A stretch of DNA of 59,682 nucleotides, taken from NCBI GenBank assembly GCA_028868545.1, contig JAGWUF010000010.1:1-59682 (forward strand). The letters are read 5' to 3'. This document shows positions 1-8,739 of this stretch, piece by piece. The notes beneath the pieces were generated by a model that made no database searches, had not been told where the DNA came from, and saw nothing but the letters and a program-made list of their open reading frames with translations. The translations under genes were made by a program, and so were the position numbers. Position 1 is the first letter of the stretch; every line of letters begins with the position of its first letter. The stretch is from Lysobacteraceae bacterium. Its GTDB lineage: Bacteria; Pseudomonadota; Gammaproteobacteria; Xanthomonadales; Xanthomonadaceae.

Positions 1-28
1 CCGTCCCCATTTCGCGCCCACGCCCCGA

Positions 29-1975
29 TCAATGCCCCGGGATCGGCAACGTATCGGTCTTGTAAATCGCCACATGCGGCACGCCGTCGGTGCCGATCCA
101 GCCGCGATACATCCCGCCGGTGTTGAACGGGAACGCCATCACGCCATCGGCGCCCAGCGCAATCGCGCCACCGTCGCCACCGGCGGCCGGGATGACCTTG
201 TTGATGACGTCATCGGCCGCCCTCGGCAAGGGCTCGCCGGCCAGCCGTACCCGGGCGCAGATTTCGTGTGCGGCTGCGGCGCGGATGTAGTACTCGCCCC
301 AGCCGGTGCCCGACACCGCGCAGCCGCCATCGGCCCAGGTACCGGCGCCGATGATCGGCGAATCCCCGACCCGGCCATAGCGCTTGTTGGTCATGCCGCC
401 GGTGGACGTGCCGGCCGCCAGATTGCCGTGCACATCCAGCGCCAGCGCGCCCACGGTGCCGAAATACGCCTTGCCGGGCAACACCAGCGGGGTGTTCGCG
501 GCCTGCGCCTTGCGCTCTTCCTGCAGCGCCTTCTGCAGCGCCTTCCAGCGCTTTTCGGTGCGGAAATAGGATGGATCCACCAGCGTGATGTTCTGCTCCT
601 TGGCGAAGATTTCCGCGCCGTCACCCACCATCATCACGTGTCTGGATTTCTCCATGATGGCGCGTGCCAGCAGGATGGGGTTCTTCACCCGATGCAGACC
701 TGCGGCCGCACCGGCCTTGCCGCTGGCGCCATCCATGATCGACGTGTCGAGTTCGTTCTTGCCGTCATGGGTGAACACGGCACCACGCCCGGCATTGAAC
801 TGCGGCGCATCTTCCAGCACGGTGATCGCGGCACTGACCGCATCCACCGATGTGCTGCCACCCTGCAGTTTCGCGTAACCCGCCCGCAGCGCCTGCTCCA
901 TCGCCTTGCGCGCGTCGTCCTCTTCCTGCGGCGTCAGATCCCCCGGCTCCACGCCGGCCCCGGCATGGATCACCAGGGTGGGCGTTTCCAGCGCCACCAG
1001 CACGCCGTTGCGCACCGCGTAATTGCGGGCAAACGCAGGTTTTTCCACTTCGCCGGTGGGCAGGTGCAACACCGAGCCGGTATCCACGCCCACCACCCAC
1101 AGCTTGTCCAGCCGCATCGCATTGTCGGCGGCCTGCTTGCGCTCGAACCCGCCATGCACCACGGTGGCACCGGCACCCGGTGCGGTGGCGTACACCCGCG
1201 CGGTGCCATCCCCTTCCACCGCCACCGCGGCGCGCTCGTCCACCCCCAACCCGATCAAGGCACGCCCGGCCAGTTCCTCGCTCTTGGCCAGGAATGCCAC
1301 CAGCCGGCCCAGGCGGGCACGCTCGCTGAAGTGGGTGTCGGTGACCACGCCTTCCAGCAGGGCGAAGTTGAGGAAACCGGTTTCGATGGTATTGCCATCC
1401 CCCAGCGGGTCGGCCAGTGCGCGCGGGCTGGTGATGCTGCCACCGTCCATCGCGCCGTACAGATATTCGCCCTGGATGGCGAGCCCGGCGCTGGTGCCGC
1501 CCAGCGGCTTGCCGGCGCGCACATGGTCATCCAGCGCCTTGGCCACGGGCGTGCCGCGCCAGTAACGCACGTAGCGCGCCTGATCACCGCCGGCGATGAA
1601 GATGCCGTCGGCGTGCCGGATCGCCGCAATGATCTTCGGATCACTGGAGGATTCGCGATCCTTGAACACGAAGGTTTCCGCGGACTGGATGCCGCCGATC
1701 TTGTTGTAGAACTCCTCGCCGATCTGCCCGCCCAGCGAGGCGCGCAGAATCACGATGTGGCCGTTGCCGGCCTTGTTCATGAACCAGCGCATGGCATCGA
1801 AATTGCGGTCGCCCCCCCCCATCAGCAACAGGCCCGGCTGCACCTTGCCGGGGGTCCTGGCCTTCACGTCCCCCTGCACGTAGTAATCGACATTGCTTGC
1901 CGCCCTGGCCGGCGCTTGCGGCAATGCCAGCCACAACACCATCAGCAACATCGACCAGCCGCTGGTTCGCTTCAT
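29..1975 (-). CDS. Secreted cyanophycinase (S51) / isoaspartyl peptidase fusion
   Basis: The 648-residue product joins two hydrolases. After a signal peptide (residues 1-26, ending APARA-A) comes a peptidase S51/cyanophycinase-like domain (about 45-330) with the nucleophile motif GGTSAG (Ser162), the motif DTHFSERARLGRL and GLGVDE near 243-248. Residues about 331-648 are a type-2 asparaginase/isoaspartyl peptidase (Ntn hydrolase) with NAGRG at 394-398, the autocleavage/nucleophile site G506-T507-VGA, and GTSTGGMTNKR. By family knowledge the first enzyme cuts cyanophycin to beta-Asp-Arg and the second splits beta-aspartyl dipeptides, so one chain could do the whole degradation; the substrate is inferred. 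I chose the ATG at 1975 because an AAGGAAAGG ribosome site precedes it and the signal peptide follows; a longer frame exists to 2083. A run of nine G lies at codons 53-55. It is divergent from the sigma gene. Confidence 0.85.
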   Translation of the reverse strand: MKRTSGWSMLLMVLWLALPQAPARAASNVDYYVQGDVKARTPGKVQPGLLLMGGGDRNFDAMRWFMNKAGNGHIVILRASLGGQIGEEFYNKIGGIQSAETFVFKDRESSSDPKIIAAIRHADGIFIAGGDQARYVRYWRGTPVAKALDDHVRAGKPLGGTSAGLAIQGEYLYGAMDGGSITSPRALADPLGDGNTIETGFLNFALLEGVVTDTHFSERARLGRLVAFLAKSEELAGRALIGLGVDERAAVAVEGDGTARVYATAPGAGATVVHGGFERKQAADNAMRLDKLWVVGVDTGSVLHLPTGEVEKPAFARNYAVRNGVLVALETPTLVIHAGAGVEPGDLTPQEEDDARKAMEQALRAGYAKLQGGSTSVDAVSAAITVLEDAPQFNAGRGAVFTHDGKNELDTSIMDGASGKAGAAAGLHRVKNPILLARAIMEKSRHVMMVGDGAEIFAKEQNITLVDPSYFRTEKRWKALQKALQEERKAQAANTPLVLPGKAYFGTVGALALDVHGNLAAGTSTGGMTNKRYGRVGDSPIIGAGTWADGGCAVSGTGWGEYYIRAAAAHEICARVRLAGEPLPRAADDVINKVIPAAGGDGGAIALGADGVMAFPFNTGGMYRGWIGTDGVPHVAIYKTDTLPIPGH

Positions 1976-2070
1976 CGGTGCACCCTTTCCTTCGTTGGCA
2001 ATACCGTATAGGACGAAGGTACAGCCATTTTCCCCCGTCAAGGCGGCAGGCAATCCGTTATCGTGCGGGA

Positions 2071-2643
2071 ATGCAAGCCACACTCGACCATTGGTTCGTC
2101 ACCGAAGTCCTGCCGCATGAAGCGGCGCTGCTGCGCTATCTGCATCGGCATTGGCCACATCCGGACGACATCCACGACCTGCGCCAGGAGCTGTATGCGC
2201 GGGTTTACGAGGCGGCAGCCAAGGGCCTGCCGCTGCAACCGAAGGCGTTCCTGTTCACCAGCGCCCGCCATTTGATGACCGACCGCCTGCGTCGCAGCAA
2301 GGTGGTCTCGATCGCGCCGATGGGTGATTTCGACCCCTCGTACGTCTTGGTGGATGAGGTGTCACCGGAACGCTGGAGTGGCGGGCGGCAAACATTGAAG
2401 CGGCTGGCAGCCGCATTCGACCAATTGCCGGATCGTTGCCGCGAAGTGGTCTGGCTGCGCCGGGTGGAAGAACTGTCGCAAAAGGACGTGGCCAGGCGCC
2501 TGGGAATCAGCGAGAAAACCGTGGAAAAACACATCGCCAAAGGGATGCGCCTGCTCGCCGACGCCCTGTTCGCCGGCGATGCCCCCTGCCCGGCCACCAC
2601 CAGCCTTGCGGATTCCGCCGATGCACGGCACCACGCCGACTGA
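2071..2643 (+). CDS. ECF-type RNA polymerase sigma factor (FecI-like)
   Basis: A 190-residue sigma-70 family protein with the region 2 and region 4 layout of extracytoplasmic-function sigma factors: an acidic DDIHDLRQELYARVYE region 2 segment, and a region 4 helix-turn-helix (LSQKDVARRLGISEKTVEKHI) near residues 140-162. FecI-type factors direct transcription of outer-membrane receptor genes when freed by a FecR anti-sigma partner. The start at 2071 gives the usual ECF length; an upstream extension of the frame to 1897 would add an Arg/Pro-rich tail with no homology to the family. It overlaps the downstream FecR gene by 23 nt and is divergent from the hydrolase fusion. Exact target genes cannot be read from the sequence. 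Confidence 0.88.
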   Translation: MQATLDHWFVTEVLPHEAALLRYLHRHWPHPDDIHDLRQELYARVYEAAAKGLPLQPKAFLFTSARHLMTDRLRRSKVVSIAPMGDFDPSYVLVDEVSPERWSGGRQTLKRLAAAFDQLPDRCREVVWLRRVEELSQKDVARRLGISEKTVEKHIAKGMRLLADALFAGDAPCPATTSLADSADARHHAD

Positions 2644-3673
2644 AATCGAAGCCAGTGCCGCCCATTGGTTGGCGCGGCGCGACGGCACGCACTGGCGGGC
2701 GCAGGATGCGCTGGCGCTGGATGCTTGGCTGGCGGCCGATACCCGCCACCGGGTGGCGTTCCTGCGCCTGCAGGCAGGCTGGGCACAAAGCGGACGGCTG
2801 CAGGCGCTGGGGGCGGGCGGGCAGCCGCCGGGGCCGCCGCCACGGGGGTTCTGGCAGGCCCCGCCCAGCAGTCGGCGCGAACAGATGCTGCAAGCGGTCA
2901 CGCCGGCCACCGCACGCCGCGTGGACACATCCCGCCGGTTCGTGGCACGGCTGGCCAATGTGGTGTTGCTGGCCGCATGCGCGCTGCTGGTTCAGTGGGG
3001 CTGGCGCAATTACACCCATGTGGATGTGGCCAGCTATCGCACCGCGATGGGGGAAGTGCGGCAACAGGCTCTGACCGATGGCTCGCTGGCCATCCTTGCC
3101 AGCAAAAGCCGCATCGACGTGCGCATGGCTCGTTCGCAGCGTGATGTGGTGCTGATGCAGGGCGAGGCGATTTTCGAAGTGGCCAAGGATCGGCAGCGCC
3201 CCTTTGCCGTGGCGGTGGACGGTTATCGCGCGGTGGCGGTGGGTACGCGGTTCTCGGTGCGGCGTGACGCGCACGACCTGCGGGTGGTGGTGACCGAGGG
3301 CACCGTCCGGCTGGACAGCCCCGACAACAACGGCCACGCCTCGCCGTCGTCCCTGCTGCCGGCCGGCAGCGTGGCGCTGATCCATGATGGCAGCGTGCTG
3401 GTGCGCAACTTGGGCCTGGCCGAAGTCGGTCAACTGCTGGATTGGCACAACGGCTGGCTGGTGTTCCGTGACACCCCGCTGCAGGATGCGGTGGCCGAAT
3501 TCAACCGCTACAACGCCCGCAAGCTCCAGATCGCCGACCCCGATGCCGGTGCACTGCGCATCGGCGGCAGCTTCCGCTGGGACAACGAGGACACCTTCGT
3601 GCGCCTGCTGGAGGCGGGGTTCCCGATCCGGGCCGAGGCCAGCCCGGGCCGGATCGTGCTGCACTCGCGCTGA
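2621..3673 (+). CDS. FecR-family anti-sigma / signal transducer
   Basis: A 350-residue inner-membrane protein with a DUF4880-like N-terminus (EIEASAAHWLARRDG...AFLRLQAGW), one transmembrane segment near residues 112-130 (LANVVLLAACALLVQWGW), a periplasmic FecR domain (TAMGEVRQQALTDGS...VGTRFSVRR...VTEGTVRL) and a C-terminal region with the FecR/STN-like signature (LDWHNGWLVFRDTPLQDAVAEFNRYN). Such proteins hold the sigma factor at the membrane and relay occupancy of the partner TonB receptor. The start at 2621 lies inside the sigma gene, giving a 23-nt overlap and probable translational coupling. The stop lies 82 nt before the receptor start. Confidence 0.88.
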   Translation: MHGTTPTEIEASAAHWLARRDGTHWRAQDALALDAWLAADTRHRVAFLRLQAGWAQSGRLQALGAGGQPPGPPPRGFWQAPPSSRREQMLQAVTPATARRVDTSRRFVARLANVVLLAACALLVQWGWRNYTHVDVASYRTAMGEVRQQALTDGSLAILASKSRIDVRMARSQRDVVLMQGEAIFEVAKDRQRPFAVAVDGYRAVAVGTRFSVRRDAHDLRVVVTEGTVRLDSPDNNGHASPSSLLPAGSVALIHDGSVLVRNLGLAEVGQLLDWHNGWLVFRDTPLQDAVAEFNRYNARKLQIADPDAGALRIGGSFRWDNEDTFVRLLEAGFPIRAEASPGRIVLHSR

Positions 3674-3755
3674 CGGGCAGGGCGGGATTTATCGTCCTCA
3701 TTCGTCAAAATTCCGTAACGACACCATTTCGCGTGTCATTGGGGACCCGCCAGTC

Positions 3756-6700
3756 ATGAAACCGTCACGCCCGCTCCGCGCCCTGCTGCTGTCTCTGGCT
3801 TGTACTGCCGCCTTGGCCGCGCAAGCACAAACCGCCCCCCGCATCGACATTCCCGCCGGTGACCTCGCCTCGGCACTGGATGCCTATGCCCGCCAATCGG
3901 GCACCCAATTGGTCTATCGGGCCGACCAGCTGAAGGGCGCACGCAGCACCGGCCTCAGCGGTCAGGCAGCCTCCCCGCAGGCACTGGATGCCTTGCTGAA
4001 AAACAGCGGCTTCCGCGCCCAGCGCGATGCTTCCGGTGCCGTGCTGATCGTGCCGGCGCCGGCCGGCAAGCAGGCCGCCCCCGCCGCCAGGCCCGCCGCT
4101 GCCGCCAAACCCGCGCAGGCCGACACGGAGACCCCGGTCACCAACCTGCAATCGGTGCAGGTCACCGGTTCGCGCATCCCGCGCGCGCAGGTGGAAGGCC
4201 CGGCGCCGATCTCCGTGGTCAGTGCCGAGCAGATCAAGGCCGCCGGCTTCACCTCGGTGCCCGAAGTGCTGCGTTCGCTCAGCCAGAACAGCGGCAGCGT
4301 GCAGGGCCAGCAGAACACCACCAGCGCGCAGTCCACGCCCGGTGCGCAGGCGGTGGATCTGCGCGGCCTCGGCCCCAACCACACCCTGGTGCTGATCAAC
4401 GGCCGGCGGGTGGCCGACTTCCCGCTGCCGCTCAACGGCAAGAGCAATTTCACCGACATCGGCAACATCCCGCTGGGCATGATCGACCGCATCGAAGTGC
4501 TGACCGGCAGCGCCTCGGCGGTGTACGGCTCGGACGCGATGGCCGGCGTGATCAACTTCATCCTGAAGAAATCCGCCGACGGCACCACCATCGACTACCG
4601 CTATGGCGACACCAGCCGCGGCGGCGGCGAATCCCACAACCTGACCCTGAGCACCGGCTTCGAACACGGCGCCTTCACCGGCGTGGTCGGCCTGGAGCTG
4701 ATCGACAAGAAGCCGCTGTGGGGCTTCCAGCGCAGCATCCAGGACTCCACCGAGGACGGCCCCACCGCGCGCAGCCGGCTGCCGCGGCTGATCGCCCTGA
4801 TCAACAAGACCGCCCCCACCGACGGCTGCGCCGCGATGGCCGGGCTGAACGACGGCACCACCGTGCAGGCCACCGACACCCGTGGCCGGCTGTACTGCGG
4901 CAGCACCCGCGCCATTGCCTATCGCACCATCCAGAACGAACGTCGCGGTGCCACCGCGTATGGCTCGTTCGAACACCGCATCTCCGACACCCTGAGCTGG
5001 TTCGCGGACACCCAGATCGGCTACCAGAAGGTCAAGCTGTACAGCGGCACCAACGGCAACGTGCTGACCGCACGCGTGGGCAACATGGCCAGCGACGGCA
5101 TGGGCTGGGCGTTCCAGGATCCGAACTCGGCCGACACCGACGACAACATCTTCTACAACGCCAATACCGACCGCTACGAAGTCTGGCAGCGCCAGTTCAC
5201 GCCGGAAGAAGCCGGCAGCCTGGCCAGCCGCATGAACAGCACCACCGAGAAGACCTTCGCCATCACCACCGGCTTCAAGGGGTTCTGGGGCGAAAACTGG
5301 AGCTGGGAAGCGTCCTACAACCACTCCCAGTACAAGGCCGATGTCAGCATGCCGCGCATCAAGATGGACGCGGCCAACACCCTGTTCCTGGGCCAGCGGC
5401 TGGGCTACGACGATGACGGCTACGCGATCTATGCACCGAACCCGGCACGCCTGTTCAAGCCGCTGACCACTGCCGAATTCGCCTCGATCGCGGCAATGTC
5501 CACCTTCCGTCCGAAGGCATCCAACGACAATGTCAGCTTCACCTTCGACACCCCGGCACTGTTCACCCTGCCGGCCGGTGATGCCGGTTTCGCCGGCGTG
5601 GTGGAGTACGGCAAGCAGTCCTACCACATCAATCCGGATCCGTTGGCGCTGACCGATACCGCCTATTTCGGCCCGCGCTATGGCGATGGCAACGGCAGCC
5701 GCGACCGCTGGAGCGTTGCCGGCGAGCTGCGCCTGCCGCTGCTGTCGTCGCTGCAGGCCAGCATGGCCGGTCGCTACGACCGCTACGGCTACGATGGCAA
5801 GCACCCCGGCAAGTTCACCTACAGTGCCGGCCTGGAATGGCGCCCGCTGGACACCCTGCTGGTGCGCGGCTCCTACGGCACCGGTTTTCGTGCCCCCGAC
5901 ATGCACTACCTGTTCGCCGGGAATGATTACTACCGCAAGGTGTCCACCGACTACTTCCAATGCCGTACCGACGAGCCGGGCATGAGCAATGCCGACTGCT
6001 ACGACGACGGCAGCTGGGACATCAACACCCGCGACGTCTATGCCGGCAACCGCAATCTGGAGGTCGAAACCAGCACCTCGGCCACCCTCGGCATGGTGTG
6101 GTCACCTTCGTCCAACTTCGACATCGCGCTGGATTACTACAAGATCCGCGTGAGCAACCAGGTACAGACCCAGGACCGCGAGCTGCTGCGCATCACCGAA
6201 GCCAACTGCCGCCTCGGCAAGACCGAAGCGGGTGCCAGCGTGGACATCCATTCGCCCAGCTGCGTGGAGGCTTTAGCGCGCGTCGTCCGCAATGCCAACG
6301 GCGACATCACCAGCGTGCACTTCGGCCCGATCAACATCGCCCAGGAGCAGACGTCCGGCATCGACGTCACTGCCAACTACCGGCTGCAAACTGCGGCGGC
6401 GGGCGACTTCCGCTTCTCCGGCAACTACAACTGGACCCGCCGCCACACCCGCATCCAGTATCCGGGCGACCCGTCCGAGGACATGCTGGACGTGGGCTTC
6501 AGCGACACCACCCTGCCCCGCAGCAAGGGCAACCTGGGCGTGACCTGGAACCGCAATGCCTGGGGTGCCAGCCTGTTCGGCAACTACCTCGGCCGCGTGG
6601 CCAACTACGCCAATACCGCCTGGACCCAGGCCACCTGGCGCTTCAATGCCGGCGCACGTTACGACGTCAACGATCATTTCCGGGTATCGCTGACGGTCAA

Positions 6701-6839
6701 CAACCTGTTCGACAAGATGCCGCCGCGCGACGCCACGTGGTCCGCGTACCCGTACTACGACACCTCGTGGTTCGATTCCTACGGCCGCAGTTTCTTCGTC
6801 CAGCTCACCTACAAGTTCGGTGGCAAGGCACTGGACTGA
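3756..6839 (+). CDS. TonB-dependent receptor with STN signalling domain
   Basis: The 1027-residue outer-membrane receptor starts with a signal peptide (1-24), then a secretin/TonB short N-terminal domain (about 28-98, IDIPAGDLASALDAYARQSG) that identifies a signalling receptor. An Ala/Pro/Lys-rich linker (100-125), a TonB-box-like stretch (LQSVQVTGSR, about 131-140), a plug domain (about 145-260, with VDLRGLGPNHTLVLINGRR and VYGSDAMAGVINFI) and a C-terminal beta-barrel ending in an aromatic strand (SFFVQLTYKFGG) follow. With the sigma and FecR genes just upstream it forms a complete cell-surface signalling module. The ligand is not evident; the adjacent secreted cyanophycinase-like enzyme makes peptides or amino acids from a polymer one possibility (inference). 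The start at 3756 is fixed by the signal peptide. Confidence 0.92.
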   Translation: MKPSRPLRALLLSLACTAALAAQAQTAPRIDIPAGDLASALDAYARQSGTQLVYRADQLKGARSTGLSGQAASPQALDALLKNSGFRAQRDASGAVLIVPAPAGKQAAPAARPAAAAKPAQADTETPVTNLQSVQVTGSRIPRAQVEGPAPISVVSAEQIKAAGFTSVPEVLRSLSQNSGSVQGQQNTTSAQSTPGAQAVDLRGLGPNHTLVLINGRRVADFPLPLNGKSNFTDIGNIPLGMIDRIEVLTGSASAVYGSDAMAGVINFILKKSADGTTIDYRYGDTSRGGGESHNLTLSTGFEHGAFTGVVGLELIDKKPLWGFQRSIQDSTEDGPTARSRLPRLIALINKTAPTDGCAAMAGLNDGTTVQATDTRGRLYCGSTRAIAYRTIQNERRGATAYGSFEHRISDTLSWFADTQIGYQKVKLYSGTNGNVLTARVGNMASDGMGWAFQDPNSADTDDNIFYNANTDRYEVWQRQFTPEEAGSLASRMNSTTEKTFAITTGFKGFWGENWSWEASYNHSQYKADVSMPRIKMDAANTLFLGQRLGYDDDGYAIYAPNPARLFKPLTTAEFASIAAMSTFRPKASNDNVSFTFDTPALFTLPAGDAGFAGVVEYGKQSYHINPDPLALTDTAYFGPRYGDGNGSRDRWSVAGELRLPLLSSLQASMAGRYDRYGYDGKHPGKFTYSAGLEWRPLDTLLVRGSYGTGFRAPDMHYLFAGNDYYRKVSTDYFQCRTDEPGMSNADCYDDGSWDINTRDVYAGNRNLEVETSTSATLGMVWSPSSNFDIALDYYKIRVSNQVQTQDRELLRITEANCRLGKTEAGASVDIHSPSCVEALARVVRNANGDITSVHFGPINIAQEQTSGIDVTANYRLQTAAAGDFRFSGNYNWTRRHTRIQYPGDPSEDMLDVGFSDTTLPRSKGNLGVTWNRNAWGASLFGNYLGRVANYANTAWTQATWRFNAGARYDVNDHFRVSLTVNNLFDKMPPRDATWSAYPYYDTSWFDSYGRSFFVQLTYKFGGKALD

Positions 6840-6864
6840 GCCGGCAGCACTTGAACGTCACCCG

Positions 6865-6891
6865 CGCCCCGGCTTGCCGGGGCGTTTTTTT
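6865..6891 (+). terminator. Rho-independent terminator of the receptor operon
   Basis: An 8-bp GC-rich stem (CGCCCCGG / CCGGGGCG) with a 4-nt loop is followed by seven T. It lies 25 nt after the receptor stop and just before the convergent gene ending at 6895. Confidence 0.9.
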
Positions 6892-6894
6892 GCC

Positions 6895-7995
6895 TCACAA
6901 CGGCCGCATCGCCACTTCACGTACATAGCTCTCGGCCTCGTACACGCCGCGCAGCTGCGTGAAGGCAAGATCAAGCGCTCGCCCGGCACTGGCGGAAGCA
7001 TCCTGGGAGGACATTTGCGCGACGATGCGATCACCGAGGGCACTCAGTGCCCCGCCACTGATGGAATCGCGCATATTGCCCAACCCTTCCCGGATCTCCA
7101 TGGTCGCTCCCGCCGGCAACCCGCGGCTTTGCAGCCATGCGCCAAACAGCATGCTGGCCATCTCGGTGGCCGTCCTGGCACCCACTTGCGCCGTCATCTG
7201 CCGCTGGAACTGGGCGCGTGCATCCGGCGGCATGTTGGCATCGGCGGTCAAGGCCGTCTTGAGCATGTCGCCCGCCAGATTGGCTTGTACGGTGATGAGG
7301 CCGAGCACCACGTTCTGCCCCATCGTCAATTGCGCACCGGGCGCCACCATGCCCCGCCCGACCGCCCCGACACCACGCGGGATCAGGACACTGGTCACCA
7401 CCGAGATGGATGTGGAAATGGCGGCATTGCCCATCGCCTGGCGCATTGTCTGGTTGGCCGCCAGATTGTCCTGGGTGTTCCCGGTGAAGGTCAGGCCTGT
7501 CCCCGCAGCACCCACGCCCAACGCCGCACCACCCGACAGTACCGAGGCCCCCACCAGCAGGGCCCCGGCCGAGGCATCCCGGACGAACTTGGCGACGGCC
7601 AGCGCATTCTCCCACCCGCCCACGTTGCTCTCGATGGCCCGTGCCGTCTGCCGGGTGGCCTCGCGCATCATGTTGCGGTAGTGCACCCCGGCACTCTCCC
7701 CATCCTCGCGCACACGCACGAGATGTTCGTACAGGTTCTGGACATCATTGGCCGTATCCGACGCGACCTGCGAAACGCTGACCGAAGCCGCGCGCGTGGT
7801 GGCACCGCGGATGTCGTCGAAGTTCGTTTCGATCTCGGTGGTGGTCGGAAGCAGAAAACCCTGCGACCGCTGCACGAATCGACTGCGCCGAACCAGTTCA
7901 CGATTGTAGAAATTCGACCGATAGACGTGGGCGCACCCATCCGGGTCAATGGCCCAGCCACGCCCGCGTCGATCCACATAAGTCATCCAAGCCAT
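6895..7995 (-). CDS. Hypothetical protein with Gly/Ala-rich central hydrophobic region
   Basis: The 366-residue product belongs to no family I recognise. The first ~50 residues are basic and aromatic with no signal peptide. Residues ~60-130 are polar and predicted helical. Residues ~140-245 hold alternating hydrophobic, Gly/Ala-rich stretches ([40 protein letters not shown]) that could enter a membrane, and the tail is helical and polar. Lack of a signal peptide plus glycine-zipper-like segments is a layout also seen in some secretion-system effectors, but nothing here proves that. The ATG at 7995 has a GGAG about 8 nt upstream. It stands alone between the receptor terminator and a 126-nt gap that may hold its promoter. 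Confidence 0.6.
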   Translation of the reverse strand: MAWMTYVDRRGRGWAIDPDGCAHVYRSNFYNRELVRRSRFVQRSQGFLLPTTTEIETNFDDIRGATTRAASVSVSQVASDTANDVQNLYEHLVRVREDGESAGVHYRNMMREATRQTARAIESNVGGWENALAVAKFVRDASAGALLVGASVLSGGAALGVGAAGTGLTFTGNTQDNLAANQTMRQAMGNAAISTSISVVTSVLIPRGVGAVGRGMVAPGAQLTMGQNVVLGLITVQANLAGDMLKTALTADANMPPDARAQFQRQMTAQVGARTATEMASMLFGAWLQSRGLPAGATMEIREGLGNMRDSISGGALSALGDRIVAQMSSQDASASAGRALDLAFTQLRGVYEAESYVREVAMRPL

Positions 7996-8121
7996 ACGCC
8001 TTCACTCCGCCCGTTCTGCAACCAGCGCGCAGCATCGAAGAAGCGGCCCACAGGCACCATTCACCGAACGGCCGTAGACCTATCGCACTAGACAGGTTCT
8101 GGCGTCACCCGCGATGTCGGT

Positions 8122-8739
8122 TCAGCCCGGCGGCACCACGTCGTGCCGGCGCCCCTTGAACGGCGCGTACCAGTGCTGGATGCGGGCGATGTCGGCATCC
8201 ATGTCATCGCTCAAGGCGAACGCCGGCCCGATGACGATCCTGCGCCGGGCGTAGTCGAATGCCGCCGCCAGCACCGGCACGCCGGCGGCGTGCGCGATCC
8301 GCCAGAACCCCGGTTTCCAGTGCTGCACCCGTTTGCGGGTGCCCTCCGGGGCAATCGCGTACCAGATGCAATCCCGTGAACGCATTGCCGCCACGGCCTG
8401 CTCCACCACCCCCTGCGGGGCACTGCGATTGACCGGAACCACCCCTTGCCAGCGCAACAGCGGCCCCATCAGCGGAATCTTGAACAGGCTGTGCTTGCCG
8501 AGGATCGACAGCCGGATCCCCAGCGCCAGCTTGGCCGCGATCCCCCACACGCCATCCCAGTTGGAGGAATGCGGTGCGGCGATCAGCACCGTCTTGGGGA
8601 TATCGGGAAACGCGCCCTCCATGCGCCAGCCGCCCAGCCGCAGCACGCTGCGCCCCAACCACTGCATGAACTGATTGCGCGGCATCCGCGGCACCTGCGC
8701 CGGCAATGCCGGCACGATTTCGTCGCGTGATTCGTTCAA
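8122..8739 (-). CDS. PlsC-like 1-acylglycerol-3-phosphate acyltransferase family protein
   Basis: A 205-residue glycerolipid acyltransferase-like protein. The catalytic HX4D motif appears as HSSNWD near residues 57-62 (APHSSNWDG), a GKHSLFKIPLMGPLLRWQG block follows, and the phosphate-binding motif is APEGTRKR near 130-137. Members transfer acyl groups to lysophospholipids or other small acceptors; the true acceptor is unknown. The start shown is a TTG that overlaps the arfB stop (TTGA), giving translational coupling. If not used, the next methionine is at 8685, still before the domain. Confidence 0.8.
   Translation of the reverse strand: MNESRDEIVPALPAQVPRMPRNQFMQWLGRSVLRLGGWRMEGAFPDIPKTVLIAAPHSSNWDGVWGIAAKLALGIRLSILGKHSLFKIPLMGPLLRWQGVVPVNRSAPQGVVEQAVAAMRSRDCIWYAIAPEGTRKRVQHWKPGFWRIAHAAGVPVLAAAFDYARRRIVIGPAFALSDDMDADIARIQHWYAPFKGRRHDVVPPG

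Noticed and set aside
32..2011. 659-codon open frame on the plus strand opposite the hydrolase fusion
   Set aside because: It is a GC-rich shadow: His/Arg/Ala/Gly-rich with no motif, while the minus strand shows two full enzyme domains.
3765..5960. 731-codon open frame antisense to the TonB receptor
   Set aside because: Val/Gly/Ala-rich low-complexity product with no motif; the receptor on the plus strand is certain.
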